From Flavobacterium pisciphilum (GTDB taxonomy: Bacteria; Bacteroidota; Bacteroidia; Flavobacteriales; Flavobacteriaceae), in contig NZ_JAJJMO010000001.1 in assembly GCF_020905345.1 (NCBI RefSeq), forward strand, positions 992,001-1,056,000: a stretch of DNA of 64,000 nucleotides, given 5' to 3'. The notes beneath the pieces are model-generated. The model was not told where the DNA came from. It made no database searches and was given only the letters and a program-made list of their open reading frames with translations. Made by a program: the position numbers and the translations under genes. This document shows, piece after piece, positions 1 to 9,895 of the stretch. Position 1 is the stretch's first letter; every line of letters begins with the position of its first letter.

Positions 1-586
1 CTAAAGCGGCAAGCAGGTGTTCCAAACTTTTGAGTCCGCTAACTGGGTCAATATTGCATTGGCAACGAGCAAAATAACTACCCTGACTTTGCATAAGCTT
101 AATTGCCTCTTCTGCTTTACGCTGAGAATCTGTAAGCAATTGTGGAATTATTTTTTGCTCCAGCGTTATCATATCCTTTACAGTATATCCTTTTCTTGGC
201 GCTGCATTCCAATCTCCTCCATAATAAGTCTTATCGATATGAATGTGCATATCGCGTAATCCCGGGAGCATTAATAGCCCTTTGGCATCAATCGTTTTTA
301 ATTTTGTAACTGGTTTCGCAGTACTAATGCTTTTTATTTTACCATCGGCAATATGCAAATTATATAAAGCCGTTTTTGTGGCTACAACCTCATTTTTTTC
401 ATTGTATACAAAGCCTTCTTCTAATCTTACATTACTTAAAATATATTCTTTTAAAGCAATCTTTTTTTCTTCCTCAGATTGTCCTTGTGTCATTGCTGAA
501 GCACCAATTCCCGAAAACAATGCGGCTCCAGTTGCTGCTGCACCTAGCCCTAAAAATTTTTTTCGGCTTATTTTATTTTCTTCCAT
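1..586 (-). CDS. Amidohydrolase family protein, N-terminal part (cut by window edge)
   Basis: Open frame from an ATG at 584-586 running off the left edge (195 codons seen). The N-terminus has a twin-arginine-like signal, but with Arg-Lys rather than Arg-Arg (SRKKFLGLGAAATGAALFSG), so Tat export is uncertain. Residues ~45-100 form the small beta domain of metal-dependent amidohydrolases, ending in LPGLRDMHIHIDKTY, where the HxH pair is the usual first metal-ligand motif. The family includes cytosine deaminase-like and N-acyl-amino-acid hydrolases; the substrate cannot be read from this half. It starts 10 nt after the ankyrin lipoprotein stop on the same strand, so the two are probably co-transcribed. 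The C-terminal catalytic residues lie outside the window. Confidence 0.8.
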   Translation of the reverse strand, partial: MEENKISRKKFLGLGAAATGAALFSGIGASAMTQGQSEEEKKIALKEYILSNVRLEEGFVYNEKNEVVATKTALYNLHIADGKIKSISTAKPVTKLKTIDAKGLLMLPGLRDMHIHIDKTYYGGDWNAAPRKGYTVKDMITLEQKIIPQLLTDSQRKAEEAIKLMQSQGSYFARCQCNIDPVSGLKSLEHLLAAL

Positions 587-596
587 ACCTTATTTT

Positions 597-1298
597 TTAT
601 TTAGCATTAGCTTGTTCTAATACTTTTATCATTTCTTTATATCCTAATTTTTTAGCATGTGCTAATGAGGTTACCCCATTTTTATCTGCAATATTTACAT
701 TACTGCCACCAGCAATCAATTCTTTTATAATATTTACATGCACTATGCCTCCATCGCTAAGTATAACTGCTTCTAATAATGCTGTCCATCCCAGATTATT
801 AATATGGTCTTTAGGAAAATTTGGTGTGTTTACTAAAAGTTTTACTACTTCCAAATGTCCTTTCTCAGCGGCCGGAATAAGAGCTGAACCTCCATAACGA
901 TTATAAACACCAAAATTTGCTCCATGACTTAAAGCCAGTTTTACAATTTCAAGATTTCCTTCTGCTCCAGCGTATAGAAACGGGCTATTAAGCATTTTAT
1001 CTTGTGCATTTACATCGGCACCAGCATTAATTAATACAGTTGCTATTTCATTATTCTGATTATAAACAGCGGCCATTAAAGCAGTTTCCCCATCTTTATT
1101 TTTTATTTCTAAAGAAGGTTTTTCTTTTAAAAGTGTAATTACACTATTAATATCTCCTGCTTCAACTGCTTCTAAAAGGGTTTTGTTTTTCATGTTGTCA
1201 TTTTTAAAATCTGTTTGTTTAGAAGAACATCCTATCAATATCAGAACATTTAAAATCAGACAATACTGCAGATTGCCTCTGTTTAGAATTTTCCCCAT
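597..1298 (-). CDS. Ankyrin-repeat lipoprotein
   Basis: A 233-aa protein if started at the ATG of MGKILNRGN (1298); an ATG two codons upstream (1304) and a longer start at 1337 are possible but lack any conserved extension. A hydrophobic signal ends in a lipobox (VLILIGCSS), so the mature protein should be lipid-anchored in the periplasm or outer membrane. From about residue 40 it carries five ankyrin repeats with the usual G-TAL and A--GA-VN patterns (for example DGETALMAAVYNQ and INAGADVNAQDK). Ankyrin repeats bind proteins, and small periplasmic ankyrin lipoproteins are often encoded beside the enzyme they assist; here that is the amidohydrolase 10 nt downstream. Partnership is inferred. 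Confidence 0.85.
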   Translation of the reverse strand: MGKILNRGNLQYCLILNVLILIGCSSKQTDFKNDNMKNKTLLEAVEAGDINSVITLLKEKPSLEIKNKDGETALMAAVYNQNNEIATVLINAGADVNAQDKMLNSPFLYAGAEGNLEIVKLALSHGANFGVYNRYGGSALIPAAEKGHLEVVKLLVNTPNFPKDHINNLGWTALLEAVILSDGGIVHVNIIKELIAGGSNVNIADKNGVTSLAHAKKLGYKEMIKVLEQANAK

Positions 1299-1386
1299 AG
1301 TCATTTTTTTAAATTTTATAATTGCTCCTGAAAACAAGCATTATTTAATTTACAAAAATCGGTTAGAATTTTAAACAGCAATGGTA

Positions 1387-2262
1387 TTATTGCTGAGAAG
1401 GATGGTAAAGATTATAACTTTCTTTAAAATCACCTGGCGTTTTTCCAGCATATTTTTTAAATACCTTACTAAAGTACCCATTATCATTAAAGCCTAATTG
1501 ATAAGCAATTTCTTTTATAGATAAATCAGTGCTAGTCAGTAATCGTTTGGCTTCAAGAATTGTTCTTTCTTTTATAGCGTCGCTTGCGGGCATCATTAAA
1601 TACTTCTGAGAAAGTATATTAAGATAATTGGGAGTAATACTGAGTTTATCAGCATAAAAACGTACCGAAGATTCCGTTTGAAAATTAGTATCGATTAAAT
1701 CATTGAACTTTTTTATTACTTTTTCTGGTCTACCTGAAAAATTATATTCAGGAAATTGATCCAAATAGTCTTTTTGCAAAAGCTTAAAAAGTAAATGCAA
1801 TCGAAGCAAAATTATTTCTTTTGAAAGCAAATCATTTTGAGGTAGTACTTTTTCTATTTCTTGTAAATGATTTTTAAACTCTTGAAATTCTTCTTTAGTT
1901 AAAGAAAGACACGATGGGACACTTTGTCCAAAAAATGGGAGTTGTGATAAATTAGAAAAAATAGTAATTATCTCAGCTGAAACCATGAGCTGAAACCCTA
2001 TCGTATTTGCATTGAGCAACCAATTATGTACTTGTCCCGGTCGTATAAAATGAACCTGATTATCTCCTACGATATGTTGAGTAAAATCTATATTGTGAAA
2101 TCCTGTACCTTTCTCTACAAAGAATAACATATAAAAATCATGCTTATGAGGTTCCTCAAATGCATCACGCCCTTTCACACTATGCTGAAATAGCGTAATA
2201 CCTAGAGTTTCTTCACCAAGAATATTACCAACAGATAAGGTAGGAATAGAATAGTTGCTCAA
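1387..2262 (-). CDS. AraC family transcriptional regulator (cupin sensor type)
   Basis: 291 aa. Residues ~1-165 resemble the cupin-like AraC-binding domain (EPHKHDFYMLFFVEKGTG, then a RPGQVHNW turn). Residues ~185-285 hold the two helix-turn-helix units, the second ending in the conserved block AYQLGFNDNGYFSKVFKKYA-G-TP. It is monocistronic, facing the amidohydrolase/ankyrin pair with about 90 nt between them. The effector and target genes are not evident. The family is certain from the C-terminal pattern; ligand class is unknown. Confidence 0.9.
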   Translation of the reverse strand: MSNYSIPTLSVGNILGEETLGITLFQHSVKGRDAFEEPHKHDFYMLFFVEKGTGFHNIDFTQHIVGDNQVHFIRPGQVHNWLLNANTIGFQLMVSAEIITIFSNLSQLPFFGQSVPSCLSLTKEEFQEFKNHLQEIEKVLPQNDLLSKEIILLRLHLLFKLLQKDYLDQFPEYNFSGRPEKVIKKFNDLIDTNFQTESSVRFYADKLSITPNYLNILSQKYLMMPASDAIKERTILEAKRLLTSTDLSIKEIAYQLGFNDNGYFSKVFKKYAGKTPGDFKESYNLYHPSQQ

Positions 2263-2414
2263 GAGAATGGTACTATTAATTATACTCTTCCAAAAATAAA
2301 TATTTAAAGTTACAAAGCTTCAATACAGATGCGTTTTTTCTAATTTAAGTCCGCAAGACGTAACATGATTATAACTCTTTGCGAACCTTACGTAAATCCT
2401 TGCGCACTTAGCGG

Positions 2415-2885
2415 CTAATTTTTCTCTGTTACCTCAAGAAATCCTCCTTTTTTATCAAACACTAAGTCAAGGAATTTCCTCTCTTTTATAATCCCCACTT
2501 CATAGGTTATAACATTGTTGCCATCAATAAGTTTGGCTGCTTCCCTAATAGTTTCATTTGGATAATTTTTCTCAATATAATTTAAAGCTGCTTTTGGAAG
2601 TTCAGTTTTAGCAATTGCGAGTTCATAGGCTTTTAAATTACCGTTGTTATCATAAACTGCTAACCCTACAGATGTACCCGTACTAAATCTTGCTAAATAC
2701 CGAATATGATCTGAATCTTCACCTTCAAAATCCTTAGTCCAAGTGGAAATTTTTCCTAAAAATTCTTTTTGAAAAGCAATAGTAACTGCTACGGGAGGAA
2801 CAATTTCTTTATCTGATTTGACTTCAGTTTGACCAATCATACTTGCACCATATAAGATGGTTAAAGCCAAGAATAGTTTTTTCAT
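2415..2885 (-). CDS. Secreted PepSY-like protein
   Basis: 156 aa with a Sec signal peptide (MKKLFLALTILYGASMIGQT). The mature part contains two similar halves: one ending in STWTKDFEGEDSDHIRYLA and one built on LPKAALNYIEKNYP followed by a beta hairpin (TYEVGIIKERKFLDLVFDKKG). This is the pattern of PepSY-like (DUF2874/BLIP-fold) periplasmic proteins that are common in Bacteroidota and have no assigned function. Single gene; no operon partner. Family assignment is from pattern recognition only. Confidence 0.7.
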   Translation of the reverse strand: MKKLFLALTILYGASMIGQTEVKSDKEIVPPVAVTIAFQKEFLGKISTWTKDFEGEDSDHIRYLARFSTGTSVGLAVYDNNGNLKAYELAIAKTELPKAALNYIEKNYPNETIREAAKLIDGNNVITYEVGIIKERKFLDLVFDKKGGFLEVTEKN

Positions 2886-3065
2886 AATTTGAGATGTTTT
2901 AAAAATTAATACTTGGTTTAATTTGAATTTAAAATTACTGCACTAAAATGAAAAACAGATTAACTTCTAATAATTTAACGCGTATATTTATCATAATTAA
3001 ATTATTTATTGTATTTCAAAATTTAACACAATATCTTTATACTAAGATACTTAATTAAAATAATA

Positions 3066-5690
3066 TTGAAAACGCCATCAAAAATTAATAATTATATCCA
3101 AATTTTTAAAGAAAGAAGTATTCCATTATTATCGAGAAATGGAAAGCTAATAAGTCAATTTATAATTACACTTTTCTTTCTTGGAGTAGCTATTTGGTTT
3201 GTTAAACAAGAACAAACTGAATTATCTCAAATTAAAAATAGTTTTACTAATGCAAAGCTTAAATGGATAATTGCTGGATTTTTCACAACAATACTGTACA
3301 TTTTAGCTCAAGGGTTAATGTATATAAATTCATTTTCGGCAATTGGAGTTCAAATTAAACTAAAGCAAGCACTCATTTTATTTTTAAAACGAAATTTTAT
3401 AAGCGTTTTTATCCCTGCTGGTGGTGTAACTTCACTCTATTTTTTTACAGAATCTCTAACAAAAAAAGGAATTGAGAAAGTACAGGTTCATTTGGCATCT
3501 GCTATTTATGGATTCATTGGTATCTTATCTGTAGTAATTATTGGGATTCCTATATTTATTTACACTTTATTAAATGGAAAAATAGCATCTAATGAATGGA
3601 TTGGGATAGCTATAATTATCTTATTAATCATTGGATTGTTTTTACTATTTAATTCAATATTAAACAAAGGATTAGCAAACAAATTACTTATAAAGTGGTT
3701 TCCAAAAACTGAAATTTTCATAACTGATTTACAGAATCACAATATCAATAGAAACAAATTTATTCATACTGTTTTACTCTCTATTTTTATCGATATAATC
3801 GGAATTGTTCATTTGTATATTGCCATGATAGCACTACAATTTGAACCTTCATGGATTGCTGCATCTATGGGTTATATAATAGCAGTTGTTTTTCTTATCA
3901 TATCTCCTTTGCTTCGTGGTCTTGGTCCTGTAGAAGTTTCAATGGGATTTATATTAATACGCTATGGTTTTACCAATGCCGAAGCAATTTCTATTACATT
4001 ACTATATCGAGTATTTGAATTCTGGCTTCCATTATTTGCAGGAGTACTTACTTTTCTGTCCAAAATAAATAAGCTCTTAATGCGAATCGTTCCTGCCTTA
4101 TTATTATTCTTCCTCGGAATAATCAATATCATTTCGGTTCTGACTCCCGCAATTAGTGGCCGATTAATGGAATTAAAAGGCTTTTTGCCACTAGAAGCAA
4201 TCCACCTATCAAATTACCTAGTATTTACTTCAGGCTTGTTCTTGTTGGTAACCTCATCGTTTATGCTAAAAGGCTTAAAAATGGCTTGGTGGTTTGGCTT
4301 AGGATTATCAATAATTTCCTTAATAGGGAATCTTACCAAAGCAATCGATTTTGAAGAATCTACTCTTGCCCTACTAGTATGCATCAGTTTAATTGCGACC
4401 CGAAAAGAATACTATGTCAAAACCAATCCTAGACTTCGTTTATTAGGCTTACAAACTGCAGTTTTAAGTGTTATCGCTGTATTAATTTACGGAATAGTTG
4501 GTTTTTATTTTTTAGACAAAAAGCATTTTAATATCGATTTTAGTATCGGTCAATCCATACGTTATACTTTGCAAAATTATTTCCTGTTAGGAAGTTATGA
4601 TTTGGTTCCATTAGATAATTTCTCAAAACACTTTCTAGCATCAATTAAAATTAGTGGTTTTATTTCTTTCGTTTTTTTAATTTATACACTGATAAAACCA
4701 TATATATCTAAAAATTCAGTAACAACTGCTGAAAAAGAAATAGCAAATGAACTTTTGGAGAAATATGGTAATTCATCCTTAGATTATTTCAAAACCTACT
4801 TTGACAAGCTTTTATTTATTTCACAAAATAATGATGCGTTCCTTGCGTACCGTATTTCTGGTAATTTTGCTGTAGTACTCGAAAATCCTGTTGCAAAAAA
4901 TGAAGCCGAAATAAAACAATGCATAATTGAATTTGACAACTATTGCTATGAAGCAGGATTAAAAAGCATGTACTATCGCATTCCCGAAGAAAATCTGGAA
5001 ATATACAAATCACTTGGTAAAAAATATTTTTTCATAGGCCAAGAAGGAGTTGTTGACCTAACAACTTTTAATTTAGAAGGTGCCAGTAAAAAATCACTGC
5101 GCAATGGATTGAAAAAAATCAATGATTTACAATTAAAAACAGCTATCAATTTACCTCCCATAAAAGATGGTCTATTACAAAAAATACAATCGGTTAGTGA
5201 TGAATGGCTAGAACAAACTGGACGCAAAGAAATCCTATTTTCACAAGGCATTTTTTTATGGGACGAACTAAAAAAACAAACTATAATTACGATTGAAAAT
5301 AGCGAAGAAAAAATCATTGCTTTTCTTAATATCATTCCAGATTATACTAAAGGAGAAGGAACCTATGATTTAATCCGAAAATCAACCGATGCCCCAAATG
5401 GCATAATTGATTTTATTTTAATTGAACTTTTTAATCACCTAAAATCTCAAAATTTTACTGCTGTAAATATCGGTCTTGCACCAATGAGCGGTATTGAGAA
5501 CCCAACTACAATCCAAGAAAAATCAATGAAATATGTATATGAAAAAGTAAAATCATTTTCACATTATAAAGGTCTGAGAGATTTTAAAGAGAAGTTTTCT
5601 CCATCATGGCATAATCAATATATTGTCTTTACTGATGATTATGATTTAATACAAATACCACAGGTTTTAGCCAAAGTCATAAAGCCATAA
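3066..5690 (+). CDS. mprF: Bifunctional phosphatidylglycerol lysyltransferase/flippase MprF-like
   Basis: 874 aa, the usual length of full two-domain MprF. Residues ~30-540 contain about a dozen membrane helices, including a UPF0104/flippase-type core with the block LLRGLGPVEVSMG. Residues ~555-874 are the cytosolic DUF2156/aminoacyl-transferase domain (FAVVLENPVAKN, GEGTYDLIRKS, GLAPMSGIE, ending near KEKFSPSWHNQYIVF). In the known family the C-terminal domain transfers lysine or alanine from tRNA to phosphatidylglycerol and the membrane part flips the product. The start is TTG (3066), because no in-frame ATG lies near the N-terminus. Monocistronic. Which amino acid is transferred cannot be told. 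Confidence 0.88.
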   Translation: MKTPSKINNYIQIFKERSIPLLSRNGKLISQFIITLFFLGVAIWFVKQEQTELSQIKNSFTNAKLKWIIAGFFTTILYILAQGLMYINSFSAIGVQIKLKQALILFLKRNFISVFIPAGGVTSLYFFTESLTKKGIEKVQVHLASAIYGFIGILSVVIIGIPIFIYTLLNGKIASNEWIGIAIIILLIIGLFLLFNSILNKGLANKLLIKWFPKTEIFITDLQNHNINRNKFIHTVLLSIFIDIIGIVHLYIAMIALQFEPSWIAASMGYIIAVVFLIISPLLRGLGPVEVSMGFILIRYGFTNAEAISITLLYRVFEFWLPLFAGVLTFLSKINKLLMRIVPALLLFFLGIINIISVLTPAISGRLMELKGFLPLEAIHLSNYLVFTSGLFLLVTSSFMLKGLKMAWWFGLGLSIISLIGNLTKAIDFEESTLALLVCISLIATRKEYYVKTNPRLRLLGLQTAVLSVIAVLIYGIVGFYFLDKKHFNIDFSIGQSIRYTLQNYFLLGSYDLVPLDNFSKHFLASIKISGFISFVFLIYTLIKPYISKNSVTTAEKEIANELLEKYGNSSLDYFKTYFDKLLFISQNNDAFLAYRISGNFAVVLENPVAKNEAEIKQCIIEFDNYCYEAGLKSMYYRIPEENLEIYKSLGKKYFFIGQEGVVDLTTFNLEGASKKSLRNGLKKINDLQLKTAINLPPIKDGLLQKIQSVSDEWLEQTGRKEILFSQGIFLWDELKKQTIITIENSEEKIIAFLNIIPDYTKGEGTYDLIRKSTDAPNGIIDFILIELFNHLKSQNFTAVNIGLAPMSGIENPTTIQEKSMKYVYEKVKSFSHYKGLRDFKEKFSPSWHNQYIVFTDDYDLIQIPQVLAKVIKP

Positions 5691-5802
5691 CAGTTTTTCT
5701 TTGAGTTAACATTCTAATTCATTTAAAGTTATAAGTTCAAATCAATTTTGTTTAACTTCGTTTTTATCTAAATAATTTTACAATCTTTTATAAATAAAGC
5801 TT

Positions 5803-6207
5803 ATGAAAAATATTTTAAATCTAGTAGTCCCTTTTGTGGTACTCTTGACAATTGTGAATTGCGAAAAAAAACCAGTATCAAATGAATTGGATGGTTCATG
5901 GGAACTCCGATACATAGAAGGCATTCAAGTTGCCGATGCTGATCCAGTTTTTAAACCCGGAAATGGTAATTTACTTAAATTTGAAGGGCATAAATATGAG
6001 CGTTATAGTGAAGGGAACAAAGAAGAGGATGGCACCTTTACCATTTCTCCTGAAGATACAACAATAAACAATCGCAAAGCCAATTACAGTATTACGTTTA
6101 ATCAGGATGCTGAAAAAACATATTTGTCTTTGTTAAAAAATAAACTAATTGTTTTTAATGGTGTTATAGCTGCAGATGGAACTGAATCTACCTATGAGAA
6201 GCAATAA
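5803..6207 (+). CDS. Small lipocalin-like lipoprotein
   Basis: 134 aa with a lipoprotein signal ending in LTIVNCEKKP (lipobox cysteine at residue 20). The mature part begins with GSWELRYIEGIQ and continues as short beta strands (YERYSEGNKEEDGTFTI, KTYLSLLKNKLIV), the arrangement seen in small lipocalin-like/META-like lipoproteins of Bacteroidota. No enzyme motif. Monocistronic; it ends in the shared terminator at 6241-6274. Function unknown. Confidence 0.75.
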   Translation: MKNILNLVVPFVVLLTIVNCEKKPVSNELDGSWELRYIEGIQVADADPVFKPGNGNLLKFEGHKYERYSEGNKEEDGTFTISPEDTTINNRKANYSITFNQDAEKTYLSLLKNKLIVFNGVIAADGTESTYEKQ

Positions 6208-6240
6208 TTGTATCGCTTAAAAATAAATAAATAAATAAAT

Positions 6241-6274
6241 ACGCCTGCATAGAAATCTTTGCAGGCGTTTTTTT
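6241..6274. terminator. Bidirectional intrinsic terminator
   Basis: Perfect 9-bp stem ACGCCTGCA/TGCAGGCGT with a 10-nt loop followed by a T-run. It sits between the convergent lipoprotein gene ending at 6207 and the RNR gene ending at 6304, so it can serve both. Confidence 0.85.
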
Positions 6275-6303
6275 ATTAGATTACTACTCCAAGTAAATTA
6301 GTA

Positions 6304-8859
6304 TTAACCACATTTAGAAGAACCACAATCATTACAGGTTAAGCACCCTTCTTGATAAATAAGATTCTCTGAATTACAGTTACTACATTTTTGACCATGT
6401 GCTTCAGTACCATCAACGATATAACGCTTAAGTGCACGAGCAACACCATTTTTCCATGTATTTATAGATTCACCGTCTAATTGAAGACTACTAATTAATT
6501 CAACTGCTTTATCTATAGGCATGCCATGTCTTAATGTACTTGATATTAGCTTCGCATAATTCCAATATTCAGGATTAAATTTATGCGAAAGTCCTTCAAT
6601 CGTAGTTTTATAACCTCGAGTATTTTTATACTGAAAATCATAACGACTGCTTCCATCTTCATTCTTATTTTTGATAATAAACCCTTCAGATACCCAACGC
6701 GGAATCAAAATACCATCTTCATCATCTACAAGACCTGTGAAAATCTCATAAGGTTTACCATCTATCAATCCTATAAAAGCAATCCATTTATCTTTACTAT
6801 TTTGAAAACGAACCACATCGGCTTCTAATATTTGAGGGCGCTTAATCGGGAAAATACTTGATGCCGTCTCTACAACTTCTTCTTTCTTTTCTGTATTAGC
6901 AATAAGCACTCCCGAACGTGAGCCATCACGATATACCGTAACTCCTTTACATCCTGCTTCCCATGCCTCCATGTACAATTTATCCACCATTTCTTCAGGC
7001 GTTTCATTTGGTACATTGATGGTAACTGATATCGAATGATCTACCCATTTCTGTATCTTACCTTGCATACGAACTTTACTTAACCAATCAATATCGTTAC
7101 TGGTAGCTTTATAATAAGGTGATTTTTTTACTAATTCATCAATTTCATCCTGACTGTAATTCTTAGAAACATCATATCCGTTTATAAGCATCCATTCTTT
7201 AAACCTATGGTGAAATACAACGTACTCTTCCCAGCTATCACCAACCTCATCAACAAAATCTACACGCGCATCTTTATCATTTGGATTCACTTTTCTTCTT
7301 CGTTTATAAACTGGTAAGAAAACAGGCTCGATGCCTGATGTCGTTTGCGTCATTAAACTAGTTGTTCCTGTAGGAGCAATTGTTAATAGAGCAATATTAC
7401 GACGACCGTGTTCCTTCATTTGATAGTACAACTCTTCATCTGCTTCTTTTAATCTAAGCAAGAATGGATTATTCTTTTCTCTTTCAGAATCATATATAGC
7501 AAACATTCCACGCTCTTTGGCTAAATGTACTGAACCTCGATATGCCTCAATAGCCAATGTTTTATGTATTTTTTCAGAAAAAACAACTCCTTCATCACTT
7601 CCATAACGCAGTCCAAGTGCTGCTAACATATCCCCTTCTGCCGTAATACCAATTCCTGTACGACGACCTTCATTGGCTTTATTTCTAATATTAAGCCATA
7701 AGTTTTTCTCCACTAGCTTTACTTCATCACTTTCAGGATCAGCATCAATTTTTGCTAATATCGCATCAATCTTTTCTAATTCAAGATCAATAATGTCATC
7801 CATTATTCTTTGAGCAGCTGCGACATGATTTTTGAAAAGAATAAAATCAAAAGAAGCATCCTCAGTAAAAGGATTGTTTACATAGGATAATAAATTTATA
7901 GCCAACAAGCGACAAGAATCATAAGCGCAAAGCGGAATCTCTCCACATGGGTTTGTAGATAGCGTTTTATATCCCAAATCAGCATAACAATCTGGTAAAG
8001 ATTCATTGATTATAGTATCCCAAAATAAAATCCCTGGTTCTGCCGATTTCCATGCATTATGAATAATTTTGCTCCAAAGTTCTTTAGCTTTAACCTCTTT
8101 CGTATATAATGGATTATCACTAAAAATTGGGTATTTCTGAACATATATAGCATCTTCTTTAACTGCTTTCATGAAAGTATCATCTATACGAACAGATACA
8201 TTTGCACCCGTAACTTTACCCTGCTCCATTTTCGCATCAATAAAATCGGCTGCATCAGGATGATTAATCGATACAGAAAGCATCAATGCACCACGACGAC
8301 CATCTTGAGCAACTTCGCGAGTCGAATTAGAGTAACGCTCCATAAATGGTACTAACCCTGTAGAGGTTAATGCCGAATTTTTAACCGGCGATCCTTTAGG
8401 ACGAATATGTGACAAATCATGCCCTACTCCTCCACGTCTTTTCATAAGTTGAACTTGCTCTTGATCGGTTTTCATAATTCCTCCGTACGAATCCGAATTA
8501 TCATTACCAATCACAAAACAATTAGACAAAGAAGCAACCTGAAACGGATTTCCGATACCAGTCATTGGACTTCCTTGTGGCACTAAATATTTAAAATCCT
8601 TTATCAAATTAAAAATTTCATCCTCTGATAATGGATTGCTATATTTTTTTTCAATTCGAGCTATTTCTCCTGCAATACGGTGATGCATATCATTAGGAGA
8701 TAACTCAAAAATATTTCCCTGTGAATCTTTAAGAGCATACTTACTTACCCAAACTGTTGCAGCAAGACTATCTCCCTTAAAATACGCTAAAGATGCTTGT
8801 ATTACTTCATCTTGAGTATAGGTAATTGTTTTGTTTTTTGTAGTTAGAAATTCATCCAT
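6304..8859 (-). CDS. nrdJ: Adenosylcobalamin-dependent (class II) ribonucleotide reductase
   Basis: 851 aa. Reduces ribonucleotides to deoxyribonucleotides with an adenosylcobalamin-derived radical. Visible landmarks: SNCFVIGND with a candidate active-site cysteine at C114, GGVGHDLSHIRP, NPCGEIPLC with the radical cysteine at C305, and NIALLTIAPTGTTSLMTQ. The last ~27 residues form a cysteine-rich zinc ribbon (CSNC...CLTCNDCGSSKCG), typical of the vitamin B12-dependent family and used to re-reduce the active site. Only this one subunit is present, as expected for class II. It is monocistronic. I looked for a cobalamin riboswitch upstream and saw none. Confidence in family is high. Confidence 0.93.
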   Translation of the reverse strand: MDEFLTTKNKTITYTQDEVIQASLAYFKGDSLAATVWVSKYALKDSQGNIFELSPNDMHHRIAGEIARIEKKYSNPLSEDEIFNLIKDFKYLVPQGSPMTGIGNPFQVASLSNCFVIGNDNSDSYGGIMKTDQEQVQLMKRRGGVGHDLSHIRPKGSPVKNSALTSTGLVPFMERYSNSTREVAQDGRRGALMLSVSINHPDAADFIDAKMEQGKVTGANVSVRIDDTFMKAVKEDAIYVQKYPIFSDNPLYTKEVKAKELWSKIIHNAWKSAEPGILFWDTIINESLPDCYADLGYKTLSTNPCGEIPLCAYDSCRLLAINLLSYVNNPFTEDASFDFILFKNHVAAAQRIMDDIIDLELEKIDAILAKIDADPESDEVKLVEKNLWLNIRNKANEGRRTGIGITAEGDMLAALGLRYGSDEGVVFSEKIHKTLAIEAYRGSVHLAKERGMFAIYDSEREKNNPFLLRLKEADEELYYQMKEHGRRNIALLTIAPTGTTSLMTQTTSGIEPVFLPVYKRRRKVNPNDKDARVDFVDEVGDSWEEYVVFHHRFKEWMLINGYDVSKNYSQDEIDELVKKSPYYKATSNDIDWLSKVRMQGKIQKWVDHSISVTINVPNETPEEMVDKLYMEAWEAGCKGVTVYRDGSRSGVLIANTEKKEEVVETASSIFPIKRPQILEADVVRFQNSKDKWIAFIGLIDGKPYEIFTGLVDDEDGILIPRWVSEGFIIKNKNEDGSSRYDFQYKNTRGYKTTIEGLSHKFNPEYWNYAKLISSTLRHGMPIDKAVELISSLQLDGESINTWKNGVARALKRYIVDGTEAHGQKCSNCNSENLIYQEGCLTCNDCGSSKCG

Positions 8860-9363
8860 GATATTGATAATTTTAAATGTTTTAATTCTTTAGTAAATTT
8901 AAAAACAATTAAACTATAAAAAAAATGAGATGAAAAAAGTTTACAAATAAAACTATTCAAATAACTAACTATCAACTAAATAAAAATTTACTAACAAACA
9001 AAAGTTAACAAATTATTATTTTTAATGTAATATCAAATTTATTTTTTATCGCAAAAACAACCCATTTAAAATAACAAAATTAATATGTTAAATAGTGAGC
9101 AAAACATACTAATATCTTTACATTTTTTAGCGAATAAGAATATTAATTAAGATTTTTAACAAATGCAAAAAATCATGTTTTCTATTAATCCCAATTAAAA
9201 ACGCTTACAAGTACTTTCCCAAAAAACAGTAACCACTGTTTAACAGCCCAAAAAAACCCTATTCTTTTATTTTTAAAATTTTAAGTGGTACATGAAAAAA
9301 TATACTTAACGGAACTTTGCCATCTCAAAGAAACACTTTTGATTCAGTAAATTATATTTTATT
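8860..9363. other. 504-bp AT-rich intergenic region between divergent genes
   Basis: Upstream of both nrdJ (minus strand) and the CAP-domain lipoprotein (plus strand). Very AT-rich, with no open frame of note and no recognisable RNA fold. A GAACTTTG element at about 9313-9320 resembles the -7 box of Bacteroidota (TAnnTTTG) and could drive the lipoprotein gene; the match is imperfect. Nothing else stands out. Confidence 0.5.
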
Positions 9364-9870
9364 ATGGCAAAACAAATTAGTCAAATTACATTTTTCATCA
9401 CATTACTAGTAACACTACTATCATGTACAAATGATACACCAGAAAATAACATTTTATTAGGACCTACACCTGAAGCAAATGTAGATTACGATTATACTCC
9501 TGAAGAATTAGAAGTAATCGATTTAATCAATGAATACAGAACTAGTATCGGCTTGAATACTTTAGAAAAAATAAACTATGTCTCCGTTAAATCTGAAGAG
9601 CATAATAATTACATGATCAGTAATAACGTAGTTAACCATGATAATTTTGTAGCCCGCTCAGAAGATATCATCAAAGTTCTTGGCGTAATAAAAGTTAGTG
9701 AGAACGTTGCTTATAACTATAAGACTCCTTTGGCTGCCGTTAAAGCTTGGTTAGCTAGTCCTAAACACAAAAAAAACCTTACGGGAGATTACACTAACTT
9801 TGGTATTTCGATAACAAAAAACCCAATTAATGGTAGAAACTATTACACAAATATCTTTGTAAAGTATTAA
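9364..9870 (+). CDS. CAP/SCP-domain lipoprotein (YkwD-like)
   Basis: 168 aa. A signal peptide ends in TLLSCTNDT (lipobox), so it is probably surface or periplasmic and lipid-anchored. Residues ~55-168 are a CAP (cysteine-rich secretory protein/PR-1) domain: EVIDLINEYRTSIGLNTL, then VKSEEHNNYM, NVVNHDNF, SENVAYNY and AWLASPKHKKNL-GDYTNFGI. The paired histidines (in EEHNNY and VVNHDNF) and the later SPKHK match the family cavity residues. Bacterial CAP proteins have no agreed enzymatic role. Monocistronic, 25 nt from the convergent sugar kinase. Confidence 0.88.
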   Translation: MAKQISQITFFITLLVTLLSCTNDTPENNILLGPTPEANVDYDYTPEELEVIDLINEYRTSIGLNTLEKINYVSVKSEEHNNYMISNNVVNHDNFVARSEDIIKVLGVIKVSENVAYNYKTPLAAVKAWLASPKHKKNLTGDYTNFGISITKNPINGRNYYTNIFVKY

Positions 9871-9895
9871 TAGAATGAATTTATTCAAACAAAAG

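Noticed and set aside
8860..9363. Cobalamin riboswitch upstream of the B12-dependent RNR
   Set aside because: The region is too AT-poor in structure; no B12-box-like or GC-rich folded segment could be seen on the minus strand.
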